DNA of 64,000 nt from Paracoccaceae bacterium (GCA_017510335.1 JAFWNM010000012.1:62001-126000); one strand, 5' to 3'; shown: positions 29,097 through 38,936, numbered from the stretch's first letter. Numbers and translations are program-made. The notes: generated by a model from the letters alone, not told the origin.

Positions 29097-29327
29097 ATGC
29101 TCAATAACATTGGCCCGGCGGGCTTTATCATCATCGCAGTTGTTGTTCTTGTCTTGTTTGGACGTGGCAAGGTCAGCGCCTTGATGGGCGAGGTTGGCAA
29201 GGGGATCACGTCCTTCAAGAAGGGCCTTAAAGACGGGTCTGAAGAACTGGACGACAAATCAGGCGATACGGTCAGAACCGCCCGCGATGTAACGCCCGAA
29301 GCCGAACAGGAAAAAGACAAGGCCTGA
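29097..29327 (+). CDS. tatA: Twin-arginine translocase subunit TatA
   Basis: 76 aa: one N-terminal transmembrane helix ([13 protein letters not shown]), the conserved FGRGK hinge, an amphipathic helix ([21 protein letters not shown]-like) and an acidic tail. It oligomerises to open the membrane for folded proteins. Ribosome site GAGGGAGAATATC. First of the tatABC operon. Confidence 0.95.
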   Translation: MLNNIGPAGFIIIAVVVLVLFGRGKVSALMGEVGKGITSFKKGLKDGSEELDDKSGDTVRTARDVTPEAEQEKDKA

Positions 29328-29405
29328 AGCGCGCAGGGCTGCGGCGCAATACCGCGCAAGCAGGGATGCGCATTGCCTGTGTAGCAGGCGTGCAGGGGGT
29401 GTTTT

Positions 29406-29849
29406 ATGCTGGATATAGGCTGGACAGAACTTCTGGTGATTGGCGTGGTCGCGCTGATTGTCGTTGGTCCCAAAGACTTGCCCAAAATGTTCCGGACCCT
29501 TGGCCAGTTCACTGCCAAGGCGCGCAACATGGCGCGCGAGTTTCAGCGCGCGATGGATGAAGCCGCGGATGAAAGCGGCGTCAAGGATATGGCGCGCGAC
29601 CTGCGCGGCATGACAGACCCCAAGAATATGGGGTTGGATGAACTGAATAAAATGAAAAACTGGGACCCGCTGAAACCCGATGCCCCCGCCAAGGGCACGC
29701 CCAAAGCCGACCGTGCGGCAGACCCCACCGATGACGAGGCAGAGCTGGACCAGATCGCCGCCGAGATGGAAGATCTGCGCCGCGACCGCGCACAGCCTGC
29801 CGCCCCCGATTCCGCCGTCCCTAAAGATGACACCGCGTCCAAAGCATAG
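29406..29849 (+). CDS. tatB: Twin-arginine translocase subunit TatB
   Basis: 147 aa. The N-terminal membrane helix begins [27 protein letters not shown], with the Glu8 and GP hinge that separate TatB from TatA, then a long amphipathic helix and a charged, proline-rich tail. With TatC it recognises twin-arginine signal peptides. 78 bp after tatA and 27 bp before tatC. Confidence 0.95.
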   Translation: MLDIGWTELLVIGVVALIVVGPKDLPKMFRTLGQFTAKARNMAREFQRAMDEAADESGVKDMARDLRGMTDPKNMGLDELNKMKNWDPLKPDAPAKGTPKADRAADPTDDEAELDQIAAEMEDLRRDRAQPAAPDSAVPKDDTASKA

Positions 29850-29876
29850 GGCCGCCGCGCAAGAGCATGACATAAC

Positions 29877-30755
29877 ATGACAAAATCCCCCGCCAAGGAC
29901 GACATAGAAGACAAGAGCGCGCCCCTGATCGAACATCTGGCGGAATTGCGTTCGCGGCTTATCAAATCCGTTCTTGCCTTCGTTGTGGCCATGACAGCGT
30001 GTTTTGCCGTTGCCACGCCGATTTTCAATTTCCTGACCGCGCCGCTGTGTTCGGCGCTTGCGGATCGTGGGCAGAATTGCGACCTGATCTTCATTAGCCC
30101 GCAAGAAGGTTTTTTTGTTGCGGTCAAGGTTGCTGTTCTGGGCGGCTTCATGCTGGCCTTTCCCGTTATTGCAACGCAGATGTGGCGGTTTGTGGCACCG
30201 GGGTTGTATCGCTCCGAAAAGGGGGCGTTCCTGCCCTTCCTGGTTGCGTCGCCCTTTATGTTTTTGCTGGGCGCGTCTTTTGCCTTTTATGTTGTCACGC
30301 CGCTGGCTTACAATTTCTTTCTTGGTTTTCAGCAGTTTGGCGCAACTGGCGAGGCGCTGGACAGCGGGCAGGCGGCGGCGCCCTTGTCTGTGGTGTTTCA
30401 GGGGTCCGCGCAGGAATATCTGAACCTGACAATCAAGTTCATCGTGGCCTTTGGCCTGTGTTTTCAGTTGCCGGTCTTGCTGACATTGATGGGCAAGGCG
30501 GGGCTTGTATCGCAAGCAGGGCTGCGCGCAGGGCGTAAATGGGCGATGGTGGGTATTCTGACGCTGGCCGCGCTGGTCACCCCCCCAGATGTGATCACCC
30601 AGATCATCTTGTTCGCGGTGGTTTACGGCCTGTATGAGGTGTCAATCTTTCTGGTGGCGCGGGTCGAACGCAAGCGCAATGAACAATTGCGCCGCGAAGG
30701 GTTGCTGGACGAGGATGACGAGATTTTCGCAGACGAGATGGAAGACGAGAAATGA
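29877..30755 (+). CDS. tatC: Twin-arginine translocase subunit TatC
   Basis: 292 aa with six membrane helices. The cytoplasmic N-terminus holds LIEHLAELRSRLIKS (signal-peptide recognition), the first loop has FISPQEGFFVAVKVA, and VTPPDVITQIILF lies in the fifth-sixth helix region. It is the receptor core of the Tat translocase. The stop overlaps the next gene's start (ATGA), so the DUF815 ATPase is translated with the Tat operon. Confidence 0.96.
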   Translation: MTKSPAKDDIEDKSAPLIEHLAELRSRLIKSVLAFVVAMTACFAVATPIFNFLTAPLCSALADRGQNCDLIFISPQEGFFVAVKVAVLGGFMLAFPVIATQMWRFVAPGLYRSEKGAFLPFLVASPFMFLLGASFAFYVVTPLAYNFFLGFQQFGATGEALDSGQAAAPLSVVFQGSAQEYLNLTIKFIVAFGLCFQLPVLLTLMGKAGLVSQAGLRAGRKWAMVGILTLAALVTPPDVITQIILFAVVYGLYEVSIFLVARVERKRNEQLRREGLLDEDDEIFADEMEDEK

Positions 30756-31657
30756 CGCTGCCGCCTTTCGTGTTGCCATCTGACAAGGCAGATGCGGAGT
30801 TGGCCGACACGGACATTTCCGCAAGCCTGTCGCGCATTGCCGATGCCTTGGAACGGGTGGCCCCGCCTGCCGATGCCGCCCCCGATTTTGACGTGGCCGA
30901 TGCGTTTGTGTGGCATGTCACCCCTGACCGTATGCAGCCAGTGGCGCAGGTCAATCGGGTGGCGCTGGAGTTGCTGGTGGGCATAAACCGGTCGCGCGAC
31001 ACGCTTTTGTCCAACACGCTCCAATTCGTCCGTGGCCTGCCTGCCAATAACGCACTGTTATGGGGCGCGCGCGGGATGGGCAAATCGTCACTGGTCAAGG
31101 CGGTTCATGCCAGCGTCGCGCAGCAAGTCCCGCAATCGGCGCTGAAACTGGTGGAAATCCAGCGCGAGGATTTGCCTTCCATCGGGCGGTTGATGGCGCA
31201 TTTGCGCCAGGCGCAGGCGCGGTTCATCCTGTTTTGTGACGATCTGTCCTTCAGCCATGACGACCAGCATTACAAATCGCTCAAGGCGGTTCTGGATGGC
31301 GGGCTGCAAGGGCGGCCGGACAATGTGGTGTTATATGCCACATCAAACCGCCGCCACCTGATGCCGCGCGATATGATTGAAAACGAACGCTCCAGCGCGA
31401 TTTCCCCGTCCGAGGCCGTGGAAGAAAAAGTGTCGCTTTCAGACCGTTTTGGGCTTTGGCTGGGGTTTCATCCCTGCGATCAGGACGAATACTTGGCCAT
31501 GATACAGGGCTATTGCGCCGCGTATGGCCTGCAAATCGACCCCGCGCGCCTGCGCGCCGAAGCGATAGAATGGCAAGCCACCCGCGGCAGCCGGTCGGGC
31601 CGCGTGGCATGGCAGTTTTTCACCGATCTTGCCGGGCGCGAAGGTGTGCGTATTTGA
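30752..31657 (+). CDS. DUF815-family AAA+ ATP-binding protein
   Basis: 301 aa. Walker A LLWGARGMGKSSLVKAVH at ~residue 110-120, Walker B-like FILFCDDLSFS, and the sensor region VVLYATSNRRHLMP are the DUF815 pattern. These are DnaA/Cdc6-like ATPases of unknown role. Coupled to tatC by a 4-bp overlap. After it comes a 201-bp gap holding repeat copy C. Confidence 0.88.
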   Translation: MTLPPFVLPSDKADAELADTDISASLSRIADALERVAPPADAAPDFDVADAFVWHVTPDRMQPVAQVNRVALELLVGINRSRDTLLSNTLQFVRGLPANNALLWGARGMGKSSLVKAVHASVAQQVPQSALKLVEIQREDLPSIGRLMAHLRQAQARFILFCDDLSFSHDDQHYKSLKAVLDGGLQGRPDNVVLYATSNRRHLMPRDMIENERSSAISPSEAVEEKVSLSDRFGLWLGFHPCDQDEYLAMIQGYCAAYGLQIDPARLRAEAIEWQATRGSRSGRVAWQFFTDLAGREGVRI

Positions 31658-31757
31658 TGCCACCAAGGGCGCGGCGCGGGCCTTTGCTATCACGCACCAC
31701 ATGATAACGCGTGTTATATACAGAAAACCAGGGTCTGATGATCTGAAATATACCCAA

Positions 31758-31851
31758 AAGCATGTCGCGTTCAGTCGTAGTCACGCGACATGCTCTGACT
31801 TATTGATTTTGCATGTCCAAGAAGCTCAAAGCCGGTTCCCAGTTTTGAGCC
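31758..31851 (+). repeat. Two-hairpin intergenic repeat, copy C (best preserved)
   Basis: Hairpin 1: AGCATGTCGCG (31759-31769) / CGCGACATGCT (31784-31794), a perfect 11-bp stem. Spacer: CTTATTGATTTTGCATGTCC. Hairpin 2: GCTCAAA / TTTGAGC around GCCGGTTCCCAGT (31825-31850 region). Copy D has GTTCAAA / TTTGAAC at hairpin 2, a compensatory change. Lies between the convergent DUF815 and oxidoreductase genes. Confidence 0.85.
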
Positions 31852-31858
31852 GCATTCG

Positions 31859-32827
31859 CTAAACCTGCGGCGCTGCCGCCGCGAAGATTGCGTCGATCAT
31901 CACCTGATTGCCATGCGACATTTCCAACGGACAGGCAAAGTCTGCGCCCGTCTTCACAGAGGTGCCGAAAGCTTCGATCATCAGCGCGTATTGGTTGACG
32001 GCGTTGAAATGCTCGCGGGTGATGCGCCCGTTGGCATCGCACCATTCAACCCGGCAATCCCCATAGCCCGGCCCGTTGAACGGCGCGTTCAGCGCGATCC
32101 AGCCGTCTTGCCCGTGAAATACCATCTGCTGGCGGCGCGCCTGCATCATGCCGCAATAGAAGGACAGGGTGAAACCCGCAAAATCCGCCCAGACCCGCGC
32201 AAAAATATCGACCCCGTTCTGGGCGCGGATATCGGCGCGCAGCCGGTCTGGTTCCAGTCCGGTTGTCATGCGTGTGGCAATACAGGGGTAAACGCCCACA
32301 TCCCGCAAGCCCCCGCCGCCCATCATGGCGCTGTGGCGAATATTGGTCAGGTCGCGGTTGGTATAGGTGAAGCACCCGTCAACATGTTCCAGCTTGCCAA
32401 TAGCGCCCTGCGCCAGCAAATCCCGCGCCAGTGTCCATTGGGGGTGATGGGCCACCATGAACGCTTCGGCTATCAGTTTGCCGGTAGCGTCACGCGTGGC
32501 AATCAACTGGTTTATTTCGTCCGCATGCAGCGCGATGGGTTTTTCACACAGGACATGTTTGCCCGCCTGCGCGGCCCTGTGTGACCATTCAACATGCAGG
32601 TGGTTGGGCAGCGGAATATAGACTGCATCAACATCAGGGTCTGCCAGCAGCGCGTCATAGCTGTCATGCACGCGCAGCCCTGGCGCCAGTTCCACAAACG
32701 GGGCTGCACGGGCCGCATCGCGCGTGGCCACCGCCACCAGTTCGGCACCCTTTGCCAGTTGGATGGCAGGCGCGACATCGGTTCGGGCGATCTTGGCCGC
32801 CCCCAGTATTCCCCAGCGCATGGTCAT
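31859..32827 (-). CDS. Gfo/Idh/MocA-family NAD(P)-dependent oxidoreductase
   Basis: 322 aa. An N-terminal Rossmann fold ([11 protein letters not shown], residues ~5-15) is followed by the family's catalytic lysine in CEKPIALH and a C-terminal alpha/beta substrate domain with [20 protein letters not shown]. Members oxidise or reduce sugars, inositols and dehydro-sugars; nothing nearby fixes the substrate. Start ATG 32827 has AAGGAC upstream; a second ATG lies two codons in. Divergent from argS. Confidence 0.88.
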   Translation of the reverse strand: MTMRWGILGAAKIARTDVAPAIQLAKGAELVAVATRDAARAAPFVELAPGLRVHDSYDALLADPDVDAVYIPLPNHLHVEWSHRAAQAGKHVLCEKPIALHADEINQLIATRDATGKLIAEAFMVAHHPQWTLARDLLAQGAIGKLEHVDGCFTYTNRDLTNIRHSAMMGGGGLRDVGVYPCIATRMTTGLEPDRLRADIRAQNGVDIFARVWADFAGFTLSFYCGMMQARRQQMVFHGQDGWIALNAPFNGPGYGDCRVEWCDANGRITREHFNAVNQYALMIEAFGTSVKTGADFACPLEMSHGNQVMIDAIFAAAAPQV

Positions 32828-32950
32828 GTCCTTATCTGTTCAAGCGTTAGCGCAACCATACAGGCCAAACCCCGCAACACAAGGGCTTCGCGCCCATTGA
32901 CGCCCGCGCGCCAGCGGCGTAGGGCAAGAACAGCAACAAGGACGGACAAG

Positions 32951-34696
32951 ATGAACCTGTTTTCCGATATTCGTGCGCTGGTGCTGGACTGTTTGCAGGC
33001 CATGGTCGCTGATGGTGCGTTGCCGCAGGGGCTTGATTTCAGCAATGTCGCAGTGGAACCCCCGCGCGACCCCGCACATGGCGATATGGCGACAAACGCC
33101 GCTATGGTGCTGGCCAAACCTGCCGGACTGAAACCCCGCGAGATTGCCGAAGCCCTTGCCGCGGCCCTGACGGCAGACACGCGTATTGACAGCGCTGATG
33201 TCGCCGGTCCGGGCTTTTTGAACCTGCGCCTGTCATCTGCACTATGGCAAGGTGTCGTTGCAACTGCGCTAAAGGACGGGCAGGGGTTCGGACGGTCCGA
33301 TATGGGGCAGGGGGCGCGGGTCAATGTTGAATTCGTATCCGCCAACCCCACTGGCCCCATGCATGTGGGCCATACGCGTGGGGCCGTGGTGGGCGATGCG
33401 CTGTGCAACTTGCTGGCCTTCGCGGGCTATGAGGTCACGCGCGAATATTACATCAACGATGGTGGCGCGCAGGTCGATGTTCTGGCGCGGTCGGCGTTTG
33501 AACGCTACCGAGAGGCGCATGGTCTGTCGCCTGAAATTGCCGAAGGGCTGTATCCCGGTGAATACCTGATAGAGGTGGGCGAGGCGCTGAAGGGCGAATT
33601 TGGCGATACGTTCCTTGACCAGCCGGAAGCCGTGTGGCTGGAAACTGTGCGCAATTTCGCCACGGACCGCATGATGGGCATGATCCGCGAGGATCTGGCC
33701 GCGCTTGGGGTGCGTATGGATGTGTATTCGTCCGAAAAGGCGTTGTATGGCACTGGCCAGATTGAAACCGCCATTGCCAAGCTGAAGGCGCAGGGCCTGA
33801 TCTATGAAGGGGTGCTGGAACCCCCGAAGGGCAAAACCCCCGAGGATTGGGAGCCGCGCGAACAAACATTGTTCCGGTCCACGCAACACGGTGATGATGT
33901 GGACCGACCGATCATGAAATCGGACGGAAGCTGGACATATTTCGCCCCCGATATTGCCTATCATTCCAACAAGATAGACCGTGGGTTTGATATGTTGATC
34001 GACATTTTCGGTGCCGATCATGGCGGCTATGTCAAGCGGATGAAGGCGGCCGTGTCGGCGCTGTCGGGTGGCAAGGTCCCGCTAGAGGTCAAGCTGATCC
34101 AGTTGGTAAAGCTGTTCAAGAATGGCGAACCGTTCAAGATGTCCAAACGCGCGGGCACATTCGTAACGCTGCGCGATGTGGTGGATGAAGTGGGCGCGGA
34201 TGTCACCCGTTTTGTCATGCTGACGCGCAAAAACGACGCCACGCTGGATTTCGATTTTGACAAGGTGCTGGAACAGTCGCGCGACAATCCGGTGTTTTAT
34301 GTGCAATATGCCCATGCGCGGATATGCTCGGTGTTGCGCAAGGCTTCGGATATGGGCGTTGCCACAGATGACATGGCACTTGCAGGGGCTGCGCTGTCGG
34401 CGCTGGATGATCCCGCCGAACTGGCGCTGATGCGCAAGCTGGCGGAATGGCCGCGCATTGTGGAACTGGCGGCGCGCACGCAAGAACCGCACCGCATTTC
34501 GGCCTATCTGTCGGAACTGGCGGCTGAATTCCACGGGTTATGGAACCGTGGCAATGATACGCCTGCACTGCGTTTCGTCCAAGAGGGCGATCTTGCCACA
34601 ACTTCGGCCAAAATTGCACTTGCGCGCGGGACAGGCGTTGTTATTTCCGCCGGTCTTGCTATCTTGGGGGTCACTCCGGTTACAGAGATGCGCTAA
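32951..34696 (+). CDS. argS: Arginyl-tRNA synthetase
   Basis: 581 aa class I synthetase. The HIGH-type motif is in [18 protein letters not shown], the KMSKS-type motif in [15 protein letters not shown], and the C-terminal anticodon-binding DALR domain ends VRFVQ-like. ATG 32951 has GGACAAG before it and matches the family N-terminus; the frame is open further upstream (to 32594) but that part overlaps the divergent oxidoreductase gene. A hairpin at 34723-34739 follows the stop. Confidence 0.96.
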   Translation: MNLFSDIRALVLDCLQAMVADGALPQGLDFSNVAVEPPRDPAHGDMATNAAMVLAKPAGLKPREIAEALAAALTADTRIDSADVAGPGFLNLRLSSALWQGVVATALKDGQGFGRSDMGQGARVNVEFVSANPTGPMHVGHTRGAVVGDALCNLLAFAGYEVTREYYINDGGAQVDVLARSAFERYREAHGLSPEIAEGLYPGEYLIEVGEALKGEFGDTFLDQPEAVWLETVRNFATDRMMGMIREDLAALGVRMDVYSSEKALYGTGQIETAIAKLKAQGLIYEGVLEPPKGKTPEDWEPREQTLFRSTQHGDDVDRPIMKSDGSWTYFAPDIAYHSNKIDRGFDMLIDIFGADHGGYVKRMKAAVSALSGGKVPLEVKLIQLVKLFKNGEPFKMSKRAGTFVTLRDVVDEVGADVTRFVMLTRKNDATLDFDFDKVLEQSRDNPVFYVQYAHARICSVLRKASDMGVATDDMALAGAALSALDDPAELALMRKLAEWPRIVELAARTQEPHRISAYLSELAAEFHGLWNRGNDTPALRFVQEGDLATTSAKIALARGTGVVISAGLAILGVTPVTEMR

Positions 34697-34722
34697 ACGC
34701 ACGGGTCGGGGCAAGGAACGGG

Positions 34723-34745
34723 CAGCGCGGGGCGCGCTGTCCGGA
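34723..34745 (+). terminator. Hairpin after argS
   Basis: CAGCGCG, 3-nt loop, CGCGCTG (34723-34739), followed by AT-rich sequence with A rather than T runs. It may be a weak terminator; a second hairpin GGCGCG-AAA-CGCGCC lies just beyond at about 34761-34777. Confidence 0.4.
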
Positions 34746-34873
34746 ATATAAAATAAAATAGGCGCGAAACGCGCGCCAAACAGCGGCAATGTCGAGCAGG
34801 CATCTTGCCAGATGACGAAAAACATGTGTTCGGGCGCATTATTTTGTGTGCCTCGCATATGAGAGAGGCAGTT

Positions 34874-36166
34874 ATGGGTGAGAGCAGGTATTTCCCCGCA
34901 GATAATGCCCACGGTCATGTGCCGGTGACTGGCAGGCAACCGCGCGTGCATCAGCAGCAGGGGCGGCCCGAATACGCTTATGGACATGACGCAGGACATG
35001 CGCCATATGCCCCATTTGACCCCTATCATGCGCAGCCACATTACGCGCCCGACCATCCGGCATTGCAAGACCCCGCCTATCATGGCGCGCCGGATTATGC
35101 GCCCTACCCGCCACAGGCAGCGCCTGATCCCGACTACCGCCACCGTGCTGCTGGCTATGGCCATCCGGGGCAGGGCTACGCGCCTTATGACGCTGCGCCG
35201 CGCGGGCATGCTGTGCACGGCAATCAGGGGGCGTATCATCAGCCCGTGCCACCCTCGCGTATGGCCGGGGGTGACGTGCTACCCGGCGGAAAAATGCGGC
35301 CAAATGCCGTCATGCATGCGCTTGGTGCCGTCACATCGCTTGCGCTTGTGGTGTCGGCGGGCATCTGGACATGGCAAATGATGCAGCGCGACGTGTCCGG
35401 CGTCCCGGTCGTGCGCGCATTGGAAGGGCCTGCGCGCGTGGCACCGGAAAACCCCGGCGGACGTCAGGCGGCGTTTCAGGGGCTTGCCATAAACGAACTT
35501 GCCGCTGCTGCCGAAGCAACAGGAAGCGAGTCTATCGTTCTTGCGCCGCCGCCAACAGGACTTGGCGAAAACGATCTGAACCCAAGACCGGCAGACCAGA
35601 TACAGGCCCCGCTTCCTGCCTTTGGCGCGGATACAACGCCGATCCCTGTTGCCCTGCAGCGCGACACGCCTGAATTCAGCGGGCCGCCGCTGGGCTTTGT
35701 GACGCCGAACCGGCTGGCTGTAGCCCGATCGCCCCGCCCGCCGGAACGCGGGCAGGGTGTGCAGGTGGCGCGCGCCGCACCAGCGGTCCAGAATGCGCCG
35801 CCCACAGTGTCATCCAGTTCTGATGCGGATGCGATTGCCGCATCAGTGGCCAGTTCGGTGGCGGCGGGCTTGTCTTCGCCGCGCGGGCTGGATGTGGACC
35901 CCGCCAGCATTGGTCCGGGAACGCGCCTTGTGCAGCTTGGGGCCTATGATGACGCGCCTGCCGCGCGCGCGGCATGGGACCAGCTTGCGCGCCGGTTTTC
36001 GCCCTTGCTGGATGATCGTGGCCGCGTGATTGAAGCGGCCCATAGCGGGGGGTCGGTGTTCTACCGCCTGCGCGCGCACGGGTTCGAGGATGAACGCGAT
36101 GCACGGCGCTTCTGTTCGGCCCTTGTGGCGCAGAACATAGACTGCATTCCGGTTCTTGTGCGATGA
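34874..36166 (+). CDS. SPOR-domain inner-membrane protein
   Basis: 430 aa bitopic protein. The first ~130 residues are cytoplasmic and very rich in His, Tyr, Pro and Gly; a single transmembrane helix follows (AVTSLALVVSAGIWTWQMM), then a Pro/Ala-rich periplasmic linker, and a SPOR domain in the last ~75 residues (RLVQLGAYDDAPAARAAWDQLARRFSPLL). SPOR domains bind denuded peptidoglycan at division sites, so a role in cell division or envelope remodelling is likely. ATG 34874 has GAGAGAGGCAG before it. Its stop overlaps nagZ (ATGA), which fits a cell-wall role. Confidence 0.86.
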   Translation: MGESRYFPADNAHGHVPVTGRQPRVHQQQGRPEYAYGHDAGHAPYAPFDPYHAQPHYAPDHPALQDPAYHGAPDYAPYPPQAAPDPDYRHRAAGYGHPGQGYAPYDAAPRGHAVHGNQGAYHQPVPPSRMAGGDVLPGGKMRPNAVMHALGAVTSLALVVSAGIWTWQMMQRDVSGVPVVRALEGPARVAPENPGGRQAAFQGLAINELAAAAEATGSESIVLAPPPTGLGENDLNPRPADQIQAPLPAFGADTTPIPVALQRDTPEFSGPPLGFVTPNRLAVARSPRPPERGQGVQVARAAPAVQNAPPTVSSSSDADAIAASVASSVAAGLSSPRGLDVDPASIGPGTRLVQLGAYDDAPAARAAWDQLARRFSPLLDDRGRVIEAAHSGGSVFYRLRAHGFEDERDARRFCSALVAQNIDCIPVLVR

Positions 36167-37167
36167 CGCCGGCCGCCCCGCGCGCGGTTATTTTCGGCTG
36201 CGCAGGGACACGCCTTGATGCGCAGGAACAGCGTTTTCTTGCACAGGCGCAACCCTGGGGCGCGATCTTGTTTGCACGCAATATTGAAACGCCCGCCCAA
36301 CTTGCCGCGCTGACAGCACAATGGCGCGATGTTGTGGGGCGCGACATCCCCATCTTGATAGATCAGGAAGGCGGGCGCGTTCAACGCATGCGCGCGCCGC
36401 ATTGGCGTGAGTGGATGCCCGCCCTTGAGCAAAGCATGCACAGCACGGACCCTGTGCGCGCCATGTATCTGCGCGGGCGTCTGATTGCGGCGGAACTGCA
36501 CGCCGTTGGCATTGGCGTGAATTGCGCACCACTGGCCGACATAGCCTGCGCGCAGACACATGCGATTTTGCGCAACCGCTGCTATGGGCAGGATGTGCAT
36601 ATTGTGGTTGCCTGCGCGCGGGCCATGGCCGACGGGTTGTTGGCGGGCGGTGTGCTGCCAGTGCTGAAGCATATTCCCGGCCATGGCCGCGCGGATATGG
36701 ACAGCCATCTGGCGCTTCCTGTGGTTGACACCCCGCTGCAGGAACTGATGCGCACCGACTTTGCGGCTTTTCAGGCGCTGGCCGATTTGCCGATGGGGAT
36801 GAGTGCGCATCTGGTGTTTTCCGACATCGACCCCGACTTTCCCGCCACCACATCGCGGCGCATGATTGACCTGATCCGCGGTGAAATCGGGTTTTCCGGC
36901 CTTCTGATGAGTGATGACATTTCGATGCAGGCGCTGCATGGCCCGGTGGCTGCGCGCGCGCAGGCAGCTTTGCACGCGGGGTGCGATATTGTGTTGCATT
37001 GCAATGGCAATCTGGACGAAATGCGCGCCCTTGCAGATGCCTGTCCGCCCCTGACAATGGCCGCCCGGTCGCGTGCCGATCATGCCCTGTCGCTGCGATC
37101 CGCCCCTGATGGCGCCAGTCTGGCCGCAGCGCAGGCGGAATACGAAACGCTTGCGCGCGCCGTGTGA
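36163..37167 (+). CDS. nagZ: Beta-N-acetylhexosaminidase NagZ
   Basis: 334 aa glycoside hydrolase family 3 enzyme that removes GlcNAc from muropeptides in the cytoplasm during peptidoglycan recycling. ILIDQEGGRVQRM and KHIPGHGRADMDSHLALPVVD (catalytic His/Asp loop) are diagnostic, as is MSDDISMQAL. No signal peptide, as expected. Translationally coupled to the SPOR gene. The scpA-scpB genes that often follow in relatives are absent. Confidence 0.94.
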   Translation: MTPAAPRAVIFGCAGTRLDAQEQRFLAQAQPWGAILFARNIETPAQLAALTAQWRDVVGRDIPILIDQEGGRVQRMRAPHWREWMPALEQSMHSTDPVRAMYLRGRLIAAELHAVGIGVNCAPLADIACAQTHAILRNRCYGQDVHIVVACARAMADGLLAGGVLPVLKHIPGHGRADMDSHLALPVVDTPLQELMRTDFAAFQALADLPMGMSAHLVFSDIDPDFPATTSRRMIDLIRGEIGFSGLLMSDDISMQALHGPVAARAQAALHAGCDIVLHCNGNLDEMRALADACPPLTMAARSRADHALSLRSAPDGASLAAAQAEYETLARAV

Positions 37168-37234
37168 CATTGCTTGACACTGCATCGCGCAAACGCCCAT
37201 CCTGCACACACTGGCCCGAACGGAGGTGACCTGC

Positions 37235-38113
37235 ATGAGCCTTGCTCCATGGGATGAATTGCGCACTGCCCTGCATGTTGCGCGTGCGGGCACCGTAAGC
37301 GGTGCGGCCCATGCGCTGGGGGTGCATCATGCGACAGTCATCCGCCATATCGATGCCTTGGAAGACAGGCTTGGCGTCAAGCTGTTCCAGCGCCATGCGA
37401 AGGGCTATTCCCCGACCGAAGCCGGGCAGGCCCTTGCCGAAGTCGCGGGCGGGGCAGAACAGAATTTCGACGCACTGGCCGCGCGGCTGCATGGTCTGCA
37501 AGATGGCATTGGCGGGGATCTGGTCATCACCACTGTGCCCGAATTATGTAGTTTGCTGATGCCTGCCATTCAGGCGCTGACGCTGGAACATCCGGCGCTA
37601 AGCCCTTGCCTGCGAACGGAAGAACGTGTGTTGCAGCTTGAATATGGCGAAGCGCATCTTGCCATTCGCGCGGGCGCGCGCCCGCAGGAACCTGACAATG
37701 TCGTGCAGGCGTTGGGGGCATTGCCATTCGGTCTTTATGGTGCGCGAAGCTATCTTGAACAGCATGGCACCCCGTCAGGACTGGATGATCTGGGCGCGCA
37801 TAAATTCATTGCGGCAGATGCTGTGCATGTGCGCGCACCTTTCGATATATGGTTGCGGCAGGCTGGGCACAGGGTCGCGTTGCGCAGCAACAGTTCAAGC
37901 GTGCGCGCGCTTGCAACCCGTGCCGGCATGGGCTTGGGTTTTCTGACACCCGCGCTTGCGCCTGATGATCTTGTGCAGGTTGTCCCCCCCCAACCGGACT
38001 GGTCCGCGCCCATTTGGCTGGTGACGCATGTTGATTTGCACCGCAGCGCGAAGGTTCAGGCCGCAACCGCAGTGATCAAGCAGGAACTGATGAAAAGCTT
38101 GGTGAAGGGTTAG
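37235..38113 (+). CDS. LysR-family transcriptional regulator
   Basis: 292 aa. Winged helix-turn-helix at residues ~5-65 (DELRTALHVARAGTVSGAAHALGVHHATVIRHIDALEDRLGVKLF), then a periplasmic-binding-protein-like effector domain (LVITTVPELCSLLMPAIQAL). An excellent Shine-Dalgarno (GGAGGTGACCTGC) fixes ATG 37235. No divergent target gene is adjacent: nagZ is upstream on the same strand and the DsrE-like gene is downstream and convergent, so the target cannot be inferred. Confidence 0.92.
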   Translation: MSLAPWDELRTALHVARAGTVSGAAHALGVHHATVIRHIDALEDRLGVKLFQRHAKGYSPTEAGQALAEVAGGAEQNFDALAARLHGLQDGIGGDLVITTVPELCSLLMPAIQALTLEHPALSPCLRTEERVLQLEYGEAHLAIRAGARPQEPDNVVQALGALPFGLYGARSYLEQHGTPSGLDDLGAHKFIAADAVHVRAPFDIWLRQAGHRVALRSNSSSVRALATRAGMGLGFLTPALAPDDLVQVVPPQPDWSAPIWLVTHVDLHRSAKVQAATAVIKQELMKSLVKG

Positions 38114-38149
38114 TTCCCTTTTGCGGACTTTCACGCTTGGATGATGCAC

Positions 38150-38205
38150 GCAGTTTCGGCAGGCCGCAGGCCGACCCGCCGAAACTGCGGCGGCCTGCGG
38201 CCTTG
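38150..38205 (+). terminator. Nested palindrome after the LysR gene
   Basis: GCAGTTTCGGC (38150-38160) pairs with GCCGAAACTGC (38178-38188). GGCCGCAGGCC sits inside the loop and its reverse complement GGCCTGCGGCC follows at 38192-38202. Two alternative folds are possible. It lies 37 bp after the LysR stop with no strong T run. Confidence 0.45.
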
Positions 38206-38237
38206 ATCCCGCACTGGGGCATTCCTTTGGGGAATGT

Positions 38238-38331
38238 TGTTCAAAACTGGGAACCGGCTTTGAACTTTGCGAACATGCAAGCTCAATAAGTTAGAACATG
38301 TCGCGTGACTACGAATGAACGCGACATGCTT
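38238..38331 (-). repeat. Two-hairpin intergenic repeat, copy D
   Basis: Reverse-strand copy, nearly identical to copy C across ~90 bp. Hairpin 1 arms are near 38296-38305 and 38320-38330. Hairpin 2 is GTTCAAA / TTTGAAC, where copy C has GCTCAAA / TTTGAGC. Occupies the gap between the convergent LysR and DsrE-like genes. Confidence 0.85.
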
Positions 38332-38400
38332 TGACGTCCGCAACAGGTTATGATTTCACGCGAAACGCGCGCCCGTCGGACCGTTTCGGCCATGCCGGGA

Positions 38401-38841
38401 TCAGAAGGACCAGACGCGCGCCGACATGTCCATCATTGCACCCGCCATGGCGGGCGGTTGGGCCACACCCACGCCGTCCAGCAGCACGGACGCATCCGCT
38501 CCCATACCCGGCAGGTAGATGGCGCAAACCTCGACCTTGGTTCCGTTGGCCATCAGGTTTTGCAGCATGCCTTGCGGACTGGCGCCGCGCGGCGGCTGGC
38601 TTGCGGTTGCGCTTTCGGGGGCATCACGCAGCGCCATGTCCCCGCCCGGCCCACAAAGCAGGATATGCGCATCCGCACCCTGTTCGACGGCTTGCGTCGT
38701 CAGCACCATGGCCATCAACTGGGTTTGTGCATTTTCCGATGTGACGATTGTAACCAGTTTGGCGGTATCTTGCGCAAAAGCGGCACTTGCAAGGGCGGTG
38801 CACAAGGTTGCGCCAAGCAGGGTGGTGCGAATCATGGTCAT
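38401..38841 (-). CDS. Exported DsrE/DsrF-like protein
   Basis: 146 aa with a signal peptide (MIRTTLLGATLCTALASAAFAQ) and a DsrE-like alpha/beta domain: LVTIVTSENAQTQLMAMVLTTQA, HILLCGPGGDMAL and the conserved Cys in KVEVCAIYLP. DsrE-family proteins handle protein-bound sulfur; a periplasmic variant suggests a role in sulfur, thiol or metal handling outside the cytoplasm. ATG 38841 has AAAGG upstream. Single-gene unit; function is an inference from fold only. Confidence 0.75.
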   Translation of the reverse strand: MTMIRTTLLGATLCTALASAAFAQDTAKLVTIVTSENAQTQLMAMVLTTQAVEQGADAHILLCGPGGDMALRDAPESATASQPPRGASPQGMLQNLMANGTKVEVCAIYLPGMGADASVLLDGVGVAQPPAMAGAMMDMSARVWSF

Positions 38842-38936
38842 GTTGAAAGCCTTTCGTAACAACGCCGCGATTTGCGGCCAATGCCCAAGACTTGCAGAAG
38901 CATAGATAAATTCATACATGACGATGTGACGCAGGC

